Source: Melastoma dodecandrum
Taxonomy: Eukaryota > Streptophyta > Magnoliopsida > Myrtales > Melastomataceae
Direction: 5' to 3'
Length of the DNA stretch: 64,000 nt
Assembly (NCBI GenBank): GCA_029817715.1
Contig: JARUPY010000539.1
Location: 5,741,501 to 5,805,500, forward strand
Each line of letters opens with the position of its first letter. Within the stretch, counting starts at the first letter, position 1. Below, piece by piece: positions 55,378-64,000 of this stretch. A program made the translations under genes and the position numbers. The notes under the pieces were generated by a model that was not told the DNA's origin, did no database searches, and saw only the letters and a program-made list of their open reading frames with translations.

Positions 55378-55680
55378 AGTGGCGTAAGGTGGGTGGTGGG
55401 TGTTTGGAACCTTGTCATGATTCCTGGTTCGAACCTCATCATGCACACTCCACTTGGATTTACGGTTGGTCTATTGGGTGATGGCTAATAAAGCCCAAGA
55501 GCTGCCCACCTGCTAGGCCTTTGGGCCTCAACTGAAATTGATTCGTTAGTGGAGCAGGCTTCAATCGGGCCCAGAGGGGATGTAGTGGGGGCCGGGCTTG
55601 AGACTCGCGGGCTTGTCAAAGAGCCTCTGAGCCTCGTGAGAGGGCTCGCAAAAAGTAAGTCCCCACATAGTATAAAAAAA
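55378..55680 (+). repeat. Possible tRNA-derived SINE remnant
   Basis: An A-box-like TGGCGTAAGGTGG at about 55380 and a B-box-like GGTTCGAACC at about 55429 have RNA polymerase III spacing. The segment ends near an A-rich 'tataaaaaaatgg'. No target duplication was found. It cannot fold as a tRNA. Confidence 0.3.
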
Positions 55681-57028
55681 TGGCCAATTTATAAAGTTTG
55701 GCTTCCTTTTTGGGCAAAGTCGATTTCGACTTCGAGGCATTATTTTCGAATTTCGAAACTATTGTTTCCCGAATTGTTTTTTCCTACTAACATTAAAATG
55801 TGACAAAGCACATGTTTTATATGGTGGAAAAAAAAAGTTTGTTTCCTTGTTCGCAGAAAAGTGTCTCCATTCGGGCAGTTATTTATGTGCGGGCATAATG
55901 ATGTCAACAGTTGCTTTGTATGTTCGAACACTACGACAAATAGCCATAAATCTTATGATTTTTTGATTGGTGTATTTTTTTATAACAAATAACCTCTTCG
56001 AGCCACTCACGAAGAAGGTTTATTTTCCAATGAACGGCAATATGGCTGTATTCTTCAGGTACCATGCTGCCAAGGAAAGATGACCTCAACGATGCCGTTT
56101 CTCCGAGATTGTCTTGTTGTTTAGCCTTATAATAGTTCTTGGAAAAACGGGCAACTATGTCGTGGTCGAATCCCTCCATCTCCCTTTTCACCCACACGCA
56201 TTTTGTCCTTGTCGCCACTGATATCCCTAGGGCTTTGGCGATTCCTCTCAGCAAGAAAGTTCGTGAGAAATCCCCCACAGTTTTCTCATTACATGCTGAT
56301 TCTACCTATGCACGAGTGAGGCTTTTCTCCATACACTGTAGGGTTGGGGTTTCTCGATCTGACACTGCCTTCCGATGGAGATAGGCCATCCTACGACTGG
56401 TGATACATCGTAGCCCATGAAGTTGTGTATTCATTTTCCGCCTTGATGTTTGTCGAAGGGTTTCATGACAAAGGTTTGTCTAAAGGAGTTTAACTCGATT
56501 TAGACGTTAATCGTATTCTTCGGGAAGAAGATTCGGAAAAACAACTCAAGAGTTACATTTGGCTTGGCCTCGGACACAGTGATATTTCCGAGGTTCTAAA
56601 TCATCAGAAACATCGACAGCAACGTAAAAGCTTATATGGAATGCAAGATAGGGAAAACCGACTACAATTGAATGAGGAATCGGTATGCAAATTTATATAT
56701 GTTTACACAGTATCGTAGACGGATTCCGTCGAGGATCTATAACACGATACATACCGAAACAGGAACAAATATATGTGTGAATGGTTACAGCGTAGAGAAG
56801 ATTTTAACTTACAAATAGCCAAACGAATTAAAAAAATCATCCAAAGCAAACAGCTTATTAGTAGCAATTAATTGCAGATCATGATAGCGAATCATCGAGA
56901 AAGAAAGCAGAAATTCCCTGAATCTATGCTTTTTCATTCATATATTGAAGACCATGGAAAAAATGAATAGTTTTCATCCAATTTTTAAAGAAGATCCACA
57001 TACCCTAACTTAGCAACCCCTTTTTCTC
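55681..57028. other. Intergenic stretch, nothing recognised
   Basis: Contains a 115-codon minus-strand frame (55931-56278) that starts with GTG and shows no family I know. Otherwise no coding, RNA or repeat signal that I can support. Confidence 0.4.
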
Positions 57029-57745
57029 TCAGAAGAACTTTCTTGTACTCAAGGGTTGCGAAGGAGGATAGTGGGGTTCTGGTCCCAAGCGCAACTCGAG
57101 GTCCACTGACGCCACCTCCAAAGAACCAAGACCTTCCGACGACGACAACTTCCCTTTATCTTCATCCTTATAATCCGTGCTCTTAGGGACTGGGTCTTGA
57201 CGATCCTCGATGAGATTTTGTACTAATTCCCGATCCATTTTATTCAATGGTTGGTTGGCAAACAAGGGCAATTTCCTCACTTCTCCGCTTTTTGACGCTG
57301 ACTGATCTTCGTCCTCACGACCCTTCCGATCATCCTTCTTGCCTTCTACTTTGATCATGCAACCACCCGAAGAAACCACAGGCAGCGGCTGCAGTGCTCG
57401 AGGCCTATGTTGGATCATCCTAGGGATGACCATATCCATGAACCGAGCTGTCTGATCGATCGAGGATGTGCCGGGATGCTGGTGCTTGAGCTTCTCCTTG
57501 TCCTTCCTATGTATATTCATGTGACCACCTAGGGCTTGGGCGTTAGCAAAGCCCCTCTTACAAAAGATGCACCCATAGCTTCTAGCCTGGTTGATGCTGC
57601 TCGTCGAATTCGAACCGACAACACTAACTTTGTCCTCCGATGGAGCGATGCACTTCCTACTGTTCTTTGTTTCGGAGTCTTCCGGTGGCGTCGGTAGTAG
57701 AGGACCCGTCAAAGGCTGATCCATCGAAGGGTGATCATTCTCCAT
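57029..57745 (-). CDS. Single C2H2 zinc-finger repressor, SUPERMAN/TAC1-like
   Basis: 238 codons, intronless, ATG at 57745. One plant-type zinc finger has C59, C62, H75 and H79 with the QALGGH signature at 70-75 ([20 protein letters not shown]). The following [12 protein letters not shown] is typical of the SUPERMAN/TAC1 group of nuclear regulators. Near the C terminus, DLELRLG (about 215-221) is an EAR repression motif. A low-complexity acidic/basic middle ([16 protein letters not shown]) separates them. A TATATGTA on the minus strand at about 57863-57870 is a plausible TATA box, some 120 bases before the ATG. The family regulates floral boundaries, trichomes or telomerase depending on the member; which one is not decided here. 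Confidence 0.92.
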   Translation of the reverse strand: MENDHPSMDQPLTGPLLPTPPEDSETKNSRKCIAPSEDKVSVVGSNSTSSINQARSYGCIFCKRGFANAQALGGHMNIHRKDKEKLKHQHPGTSSIDQTARFMDMVIPRMIQHRPRALQPLPVVSSGGCMIKVEGKKDDRKGREDEDQSASKSGEVRKLPLFANQPLNKMDRELVQNLIEDRQDPVPKSTDYKDEDKGKLSSSEGLGSLEVASVDLELRLGPEPHYPPSQPLSTRKFF

Positions 57746-58878
57746 GATAAAGCTCGAGCACGAGATCAGGAGGGGAACTGATGAGAGGGTAAGAAAAGAT
57801 AGAAGAGGGAGACGAAAAGAGAGAGGGGTTTCTTCTGGCCTTGAAGATCAACCCGTTTGTCTACATATATGACTCCTTTTTCTATTTTGGAAGCTGGTGT
57901 CCTTGGACTGTTTAATTTAATGCATGTTTTACTCTCCTAGCAAAAGGACAAGGCATTAGAGACCTACGACAACTATAATTCCAACGAAGAACTTGGTTGG
58001 AGCCATAAACCATACAAAACTACCCGTCGTTTGTTTCATAGCCAAACAAAACATTACAAGGATAAAAAAAAATTTTTAAAGATCCCCATGTTCTTTTTTA
58101 ATCTGTTGTGTTGGGTATTGTTTTGAATTGGGAAAAATACTAAAGATGGACCAAGTCATGTGTTGTTATGTAATATTATAAAAACAAAAACAAGAGAAAG
58201 GACATGATTGCCCATTAATACAAGGCCGGATAGAACTTAGGTTCCAAGCGGAAATAATTGCCGATGTCCCCATTCAGTCATGTTGATTTAAAACATGTAC
58301 AGCTTGATATGTTTAAGGAACGATTCTTCTTACTTTGTTTGCTGACATGAATTGTGTACGTCTAATAAGGGTTTTCGAAGAGGATGAAAGCATGTGGACG
58401 ATGTCGATGCTTTGGCACCTTAAGCTGCTTCGTAATAGCTGTCTAGATTTCTCGTAAAGGACAAACAACAATGCGAATATATCTAGAACCATACGAGGTG
58501 GCGTGGATGTCTGTCCGCGGCGTCAAGTTTCCTTACCAAGAAGCGACGTAACTTCGAGGGTTGAAATACTCTGTAAGCGTGGATGTTAAGCTGCATTGTT
58601 CTTTAGGGATAAAAACATGTTGCTAATGTCAAGGGCCCATTAATCTAATCAACACCGGTTCCAAGGAAGCCTCCGGACAACTAACCAACCCGACCAACAT
58701 CCAACGACTCCCGACAATCACGCGTCCAACAGGTGCTAAGGATCCGCGTGGAATGCGCCGTTTCCTGACGAGGCAAGCAAGCCCTCCCTGCACAAAAAAT
58801 GAACTCACCACCAAACTCATAAATGAGAAACGTTGTTTATTCGGTGTCAAACTTAAAAAAGGAAGAAAAAGACATAAT
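57746..58878. other. Promoter region of the zinc-finger gene and intergenic DNA
   Basis: The first 150 bases hold the zinc-finger promoter. The rest shows no gene. The open frames flanking 58886 are shadows around the tRNA. Confidence 0.45.
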
Positions 58879-58883
58879 AAAAA
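58879..58883 (-). terminator. RNA polymerase III terminator of tRNA-Val
   Basis: On the minus strand the tRNA is followed, after two bases, by a run of five T. Confidence 0.7.
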
Positions 58884-58885
58884 GT

Positions 58886-58958
58886 GTCTGAGCCCGGGTT
58901 CGAACCGGGGACCTCTAGTGTGTGAGACTAGCGTGATAACCGACTACACCACCCAGAC
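58886..58958 (-). tRNA. tRNA-Val (CAC)
   Basis: A 73-nt cloverleaf on the minus strand. The acceptor stem GTCTGGG pairs with CTCAGAC. The D-arm region GTGTAGTCGGTTATCAC is present. The anticodon stem CTAGT/ACTAG holds loop CTCACAC with anticodon CAC. The T arm CCCGG-TTCGAAC-CCGGG is perfect. No intron is present. A-box and B-box promoter sequences are intact, so it should be functional. Confidence 0.95.
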
Positions 58959-59070
58959 CGGTCGTGGTAACAAATTTTTTTGTTTCTACATATTCCTTCT
59001 CTTCGCTTCATGCCGATTTGCACAAATCGAAGCGATCTTTTGGGGTTTTGATCCTTGTTCCCCCTTCGCC

Positions 59071-62000
59071 ATGGATTCGCATCATGCCTCGCTGGGTCGA
59101 CGGACGGTACGCATTTTCGAAATCTGCCCCTTTGATTCCCCCGATTTCCCTCGTTTTGTCGCCCTAGCTTGCATTCAGTTTCGAGAGTATGAAATGAAGA
59201 TTGATGAAGCGATGGTTGTTTATTTTTTTACCGTTTTAGTTAGAGGAAATACGCCTTAAAAGAGCTGCTGAGAAATAGAGCATCTTTAACGCGGATCGGT
59301 ATCTTTGACTCTGAGTCTTGATTCAAGGTTAGGCGATCACTTTAGGACTGTTCTGATACACAAAAATTTTACTGTTTAACTTAAAAACTTATATTATTAG
59401 GTGAGATTTGATTAAGTTTGTTCATCATCTTCTCCTTTTTAATTAAATTGAACTTTTTAGTTTATGGATTTGATGCCAATTTTTTCTGATTTTGTTTTTT
59501 GCCTTATTTGTCACTTAAGCTCCTCCCGTTGGAATGAAGAAGTCAGAGAGTGCAAATCGACTATCAGAGGTAAATAGTCGTAATCAAAATTCTTAAAAAT
59601 TTAGACTATGAAGAGCGGAGGTGTGTGGACAAGGATCATGTGTAGTGGCTGATTAATTCTGGGGGGGTTAATGCAAGCAATCTAACTGGCCTTGATTTTT
59701 GTTTTGTCTGCAGTCGGATGTTAGTAACTTGGTTTCCCAGATAAAGGAATTGCTGAGAGTGAATGAGGACTTGCGATCTGAAAGGGAGAGCTTGTCGTCA
59801 CGGGTAATTTTGGTTCCATGGATATTTGCTAGCCCCTGGATTATTAATTTATGATTGGTCCAACTTTGATAAACGTCATTCCCGTTGCTTTCGTGGCTGG
59901 AAGAGAAAATAGGGGAGAATGAGTCCCTTCTCAAGCGTCTGAATGATCTGGTATGGCTTTAATATCTGTGTAGACCTGTTTGTCGCCATGCTTATTATAT
60001 TTAGTTATAAGAACTATAGACTGTAATTGATGATATGAGGAGAAGCTAGGAAACATTTCGTTCCGAGAAAATTGGTCGATACTTTTACTTTCTAATTAGA
60101 ATTTGAAGGTTAATCTGAATTACCTTTCTTGTTGATAATTTCATATGATTTCTGGGGACAAGAGTTTCCTGAAGGTCTGTGCTTTTTACCCTGGGATTCA
60201 ATCTTTTGTAAGCTTATGGCCATCTTGATACATACAACCTTAGCCGGAGATGGAATGCTATCTTATTCGTCTTTTAGAGTACAATATCAGGGTGTTTCAC
60301 ATTTGAATTTAATTTCATTATTTTTTAGATAAATTGGTCAGGATCCTTCAAAAGGAACATTTCTTGGTGCAATTGTTAACTATCACCGGTGTCTTTTTCT
60401 ACAGATAATTCTTCATTCGATGTGATCCACTGTAACGGCCTATTAGACAGTTTTCATGCGTTGACCGGTTTACTAATGCCACTTTTGGTAGCGTTATTGT
60501 TAGGACTGCATCTCCCTTTGCTTTTCATGTTGTATCCATAATATTGCATTTCAGGATCAAAACACTGTACCGTCTTTGAGAAAAGCTCTTAAGGAGGTTG
60601 CAATTGAGAAGAATGCAGCTGTTGTGGCACGGGTGAGTGTTTACCATTATGCTTGTTATCTTGAGGTACAGGGACGAGGGATCAGTTATAAGAAATTCAA
60701 GACTTGTTGATAATTTTTCCAAAGGTGTTTGTTTTTACACTTTTTAGTGATTTTCCAGGAAGATTATGCTACTCAACGTAGAATGATTATGAAGCGTTTG
60801 AAGGAAGCTGAAGAAGAACGATATAAGGTATGTGTGTAGGTTTTTTGCACTTGATATATGCCGAAAGCTGGTTTGACTTTGATTTTTGTACTTTATCCTA
60901 GCTGAAGGCTGAGGAAGATGCAGCAGCTTTGAGGGCAGAACTCAGTTCCATTCAACAGCAAGTAGCAAACACTCATTTTGGCGGTGTTACGTATATGGGA
61001 AGTCACTTGGATCAAGTACAAACATTAGAAAAGGAAGTTGCCAACTTGAAAGTTGAGATTCAGGTTTGGTTATGCTAGTGTGTTTGCTTTAGTCATCCTC
61101 CTTTGTGACTATGTCTGATAATTGCCTTCTTTCATTGGTTTGATCTTTGTAGCAAGAACGGTCGCTGAGGCAGGTGGAGAGGCAATGGTACATAGATGAG
61201 CAGGCTCGAGCTGCCACACTTATGTCTGAAAGGCGAGCATTAGAAGAGCAGTCGACAGCTTTATCCAGAGAGTCTTCAGGTTCGAACTCATGACATAAGC
61301 AGTCTAATGAGCTGAATTTGTAATTACATTTAAGCTTGAAAAGTCCACTTTGCCCCTGTACTTCACTTATTGAAATTTTTCCCGATGCACTGTTATGACA
61401 AATCTTTTGCCTTTCTTGCAGAAAAACCCATAGAGAAGTCCGTCCCTGAAGATCTGTCAGCGGTAAGATATCTTTGATGAGGATTGTTGCTTGTCAGCAA
61501 TCAGTGACCAATGAAAGCAGTTTAGAAGTAGTCCTTCACATTTTGAATGCCCTGGTTCCTTGTCGTTTCACAAAATCTAACCTTTGCTTTGTTCTTGTTT
61601 CGCTGTGGATGTAAGTATGAAGTGATTGAACATGTGCCCATTTCTTGCAGGAAGATAAGGACAGATTTGAAAGGCAGCTTCATGATATGGCAGTAGTCGT
61701 GGAAAGATTAGAAAGCAGTAGACAGAAACTTCTCCCTGAGGTAGTTATCATGATGATTTTATTGCTTCAGATGAGATGCAGATGGTATTTTAATTTTCCA
61801 GGCGGAGGTGTCTCAAAATCTTCTTGCAGATTGATTCACAATCTTCGGAGATAGAAAGACTGTTTGAGGAAAATACTAATCTGGCTTCTTCTTGCCAAGA
61901 GGCCGCAAATATGGCCGTACTCTGGGAGAAGCAGGTAGTATTTTTTTGTTGAGGTCTGGAATATGTCTTAGCTAATTTGTGAAGCTGCACTGCAAATGTG

Positions 62001-62799
62001 CTTAGTGCATCTGCAAAATGAGCGGATTGTTGAAGAATTAAGGATTGTGGATTAATGTAAAATGGGGCATGGCACGATGCTTCTTTAACTACTGCAATGA
62101 AAGAACTGTGGATAGCCTAGCAGATTTTTAAACAAACCCACTTAAAATTTAAAGCATGCAGGTGAAGGACTGTCTAAAGCAGAATGAAGAGCTCCGTGGG
62201 GTCATAAACAGATTAAGAACAGAACAAGGTAGTCCCCCATCCGAGAATAGTCGAGGATTAAAGGGTGCACCAGAAGCTCGTCGAGATGGCTCTAATCCGA
62301 TGACTCCATCAGCTTATTCATCTGACGTTCTCTTCCTGAAGGTTTGTGTTCGGTTTATATATATCATTGATTTTCTTTTTATCTCCGTCTGGTGAGTTTG
62401 CAGTTTTTCAGAGAATAACACAGTTTCCCTTGTATTATCCACCCTGGCTGGATTCGGTCTTTTTTGGTTATGTATATACATTATCTCAATTCCAGTTGTT
62501 GCTCTAATTACATTAAGTCGGGAGAACTCCTGAAAGAGCAGAGTAGAGCAGAGGCACTCTCAGCAGAGGTAACGCAGCTCTCCGTCCACCTTCAACAAAC
62601 CACCCCAAGCTTACAATTCCCTGGCACGCCTGTAAGACTGCTCAAGATCTCGTTCTACTAGCTGGAAGATGCCTTAAATAACTTGGTAGATCCTTATGTT
62701 GGTTGGATAATGTTCTCTCTCCCCAGCTATAAGCCGGTTTTAAGGAACATCGAGAGCAGCCTCATCAAGATGAAGGATAGCTCAGTGTATGCGTGGTGA
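59071..62799 (+). CDS. Plant coiled-coil protein (myosin-heavy-chain-like), 15 exons, with two frame problems
   Basis: Exons: 59071-59106, 59240-59298(?), 59520-59569, 59714-59803, 59906-59950, 60555-60632, 60759-60827, 60902-61063, 61153-61279, 61422-61462, 61651-61740, 61830-61934, 62162-62341, 62518-62631 and 62727-62799. The protein starts [24 protein letters not shown] and is nearly all coiled coil: [69 protein letters not shown]. It ends [16 protein letters not shown]. It matches a conserved plant protein of unknown biochemical function (Arabidopsis At1g24560 type, from memory). Exons 3-13 are clean. Exon 2 reaches a TAG at 59276 before a usable donor and has the wrong phase for exon 3. 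Exon 14 has one extra base in 'caccccaag' (about 62601-62607), after which the expected QAYNSLARL continues in another frame. Sequencing errors or early decay are both possible. Confidence 0.8.
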
Positions 62800-63764
62800 T
62801 TATCGAGCATTAGGAATATGAGTTAACTGTGTATGTTGGAAGATGGGCTCGCTCTTAGACATCGGCGTCAAGATTACTCACAGTACTAAATCTTACAGGT
62901 GTACCATTATTTGATTAAATTTAAGCTTGTAAAGTCCCTACTCCACCCATCCATCATTATCCACCAAGAGAAGACAACCTTATCACTTCACTTCCTCGGA
63001 TATTCATGTGACTGACTGACACTACCTTGTTAGTCGTTTTGGTAGGACTAGGAGAAGGATGCTGCTATCATATATGCAGAGTCTCTGTCGTGATCTCACC
63101 AACCCACCCACCCACCCGTTTATCTTTATGCACGTTCATTGTCTTATCAAGTGCAATTATCATGTGATTCTTTTCCTCTGCGTAACTTTTGAGAAGATGA
63201 AAGACGGGGCAGGAGATGTTGGGGGGGGGGGGTGGAATGAGACCCACCACCAACACCTTTTAATATTTTTGTCCTCGTCTCTTACTCACGCCATGATTAT
63301 GATTTTTGGCCCTCTTTCTAGCGTATGATGCCTGTAACTTCCCCGGGAAACAGGTTGTTGGTGGGAGGAGATTGAGCTCGGATTTCATAGTTGCTGCTCC
63401 ACGGATGAAGAAGCCACCCGGCAACCAGGCTTGGCCCAGCAAACACGGTGATCTCAGTGAGTTAGCAATCAGTGGGGGTGTTTATCCACCATTCGCAATC
63501 TCTTTTTGAGTAGTTGCTTTGAACTTTGCAGCTATGGGGATGGTAAGCGGAAGCTGAAACTCGTCGTCCTTCATAGACGGCTTGACGTTCCGGGAAGAAA
63601 GAGGGGAACCGTGTCATTTCAGTTCCTCTCTCTTTTACGGTGGGCAAAGATGTTTGTGTGCAGTCTTCTGGTAATCAAGCGACGGTCACATACCCAACGG
63701 CGAGTCCTACTTCTGTGCATGGGATCTGAAATTTCATGAGAAAAAAAAATGTGGCATCAAACTC
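62800..63764. other. 3' flank of the coiled-coil gene and unassigned DNA
   Basis: No family recognised. A G run (about 63219-63231) and an open frame at 63306-63509 (PGKQVVGGRRLSSDFIVAAP) are present. The latter could be an exon but has no supporting splice context. Confidence 0.4.
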
Positions 63765-63908
63765 ATGGAGGTTTTGTATGAGCAGTTGAAGAAAAACGGA
63801 GGAGGAGACGACAATGGCAATGAGCGGAATGGGAATGATGACTCGCTGGATGGTTCGAGAGGGAACTGGTGGCAAGGTAACAACATGAACAGCCGAGTCC
63901 CTCAATAA
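63765..63908 (+). CDS. Possible small ORF or last exon, unknown
   Basis: 48 codons from an ATG to TAA: MEVLYEQLKKN, then a Gly/Asn/Asp-rich stretch (GGGDDNGNERNGNDD), then GNWWQGNNMNSRVPQ. The biased, hydrophilic composition and the paired tryptophans look more like protein than chance, but no family is recognised. It may be the final exon of a gene whose earlier exons lie in 63300-63740, or a chance frame. It is followed by 'caataaag', a possible polyadenylation signal. Confidence 0.25.
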   Translation: MEVLYEQLKKNGGGDDNGNERNGNDDSLDGSRGNWWQGNNMNSRVPQ

Positions 63909-64000
63909 AGCTAAAAGGCTAGAAGAAGCTTGTAATTTTTTTGTGTAATTGAAGTGTTGTGACATGTTTTACCTGGGGAGGTTCTCTTTATTAATAGGAT

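Noticed and set aside
55931..56278. 115-codon minus-strand frame (REMEGFDHDIVARFSKNYY)
   Set aside because: Somewhat protein-like, but it starts with GTG, has no recognised family and no splice context.
63306..63509. Plus-strand frame with PGKQVVGGRRLSSDF
   Set aside because: Could be an exon, but splice borders and family are not identifiable.
1..64000. CRISPR arrays, bacterial operons, rRNA genes or phage-like modules
   Set aside because: Looked for regularly spaced short repeats, Shine-Dalgarno-linked genes and rRNA motifs; none seen. The sequence is plant nuclear DNA.

Overview
This is nuclear DNA from a flowering plant, most likely a eudicot. The evidence is genes with GT-AG introns, plastid-targeted proteins (Rubisco activase and a PTAC16 homologue), a nuclear copy of plastid ycf2, and Ty3/gypsy and Ty1/copia retrotransposons of plant lineages. 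I cannot name the species. All family assignments come from reading the sequence against remembered family features; no search was run.

Layout. 1-874 holds the last exons of a casein kinase II alpha gene copy. 2128-23939 is one giant Ty3/gypsy element on the minus strand, of Tat/Ogre type. It has LTRs of about 3.3 and 3.9 kb, ACATG target-site duplications, a tRNA-Arg primer site, an extra ORF upstream of gag, and an archaeal-type RNase H before the integrase. A 3,856-bp Ty1/copia element sits in its right LTR with TTTAG duplications. That copia element has LTRs that look identical, has lost most of its reverse transcriptase and all of its RNase H, and carries perfect heat-shock-element arrays in the LTRs. 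24130-25600 is an FtsH protease pseudogene, probably split by a solo LTR. 28553-28900 encodes a small DVL/RTFL polypeptide. A probable solo copia LTR lies at 31349-32476.

37.9-45 kb is a graveyard of gene pieces and small transposons: a PINOID-like kinase fragment, two MULE-type MITEs side by side, a broken LTI65/CAP160-like gene, and a chimera of S-adenosylmethionine synthetase and FERONIA fragments. From 46 kb the region is gene-rich. It holds Rubisco activase (minus, six coding exons, 435 aa), a PTAC16 homologue (plus, five exons, 491 aa), a ycf2 plastid insertion, a 1-kb foldback element, a SUPERMAN/TAC1-type zinc-finger repressor (minus), tRNA-Val(CAC) (minus), and a many-exon coiled-coil protein gene (plus) with two single-base frame problems.

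The intact genes are ordinary housekeeping, plastid or developmental loci; I see no operon-like or clustered pathway. The most notable signals are the recently moved, heat-element-bearing, RT-less copia element, the giant gypsy host in which it is nested, and the concentration of damaged gene copies, one of them a two-gene fusion.
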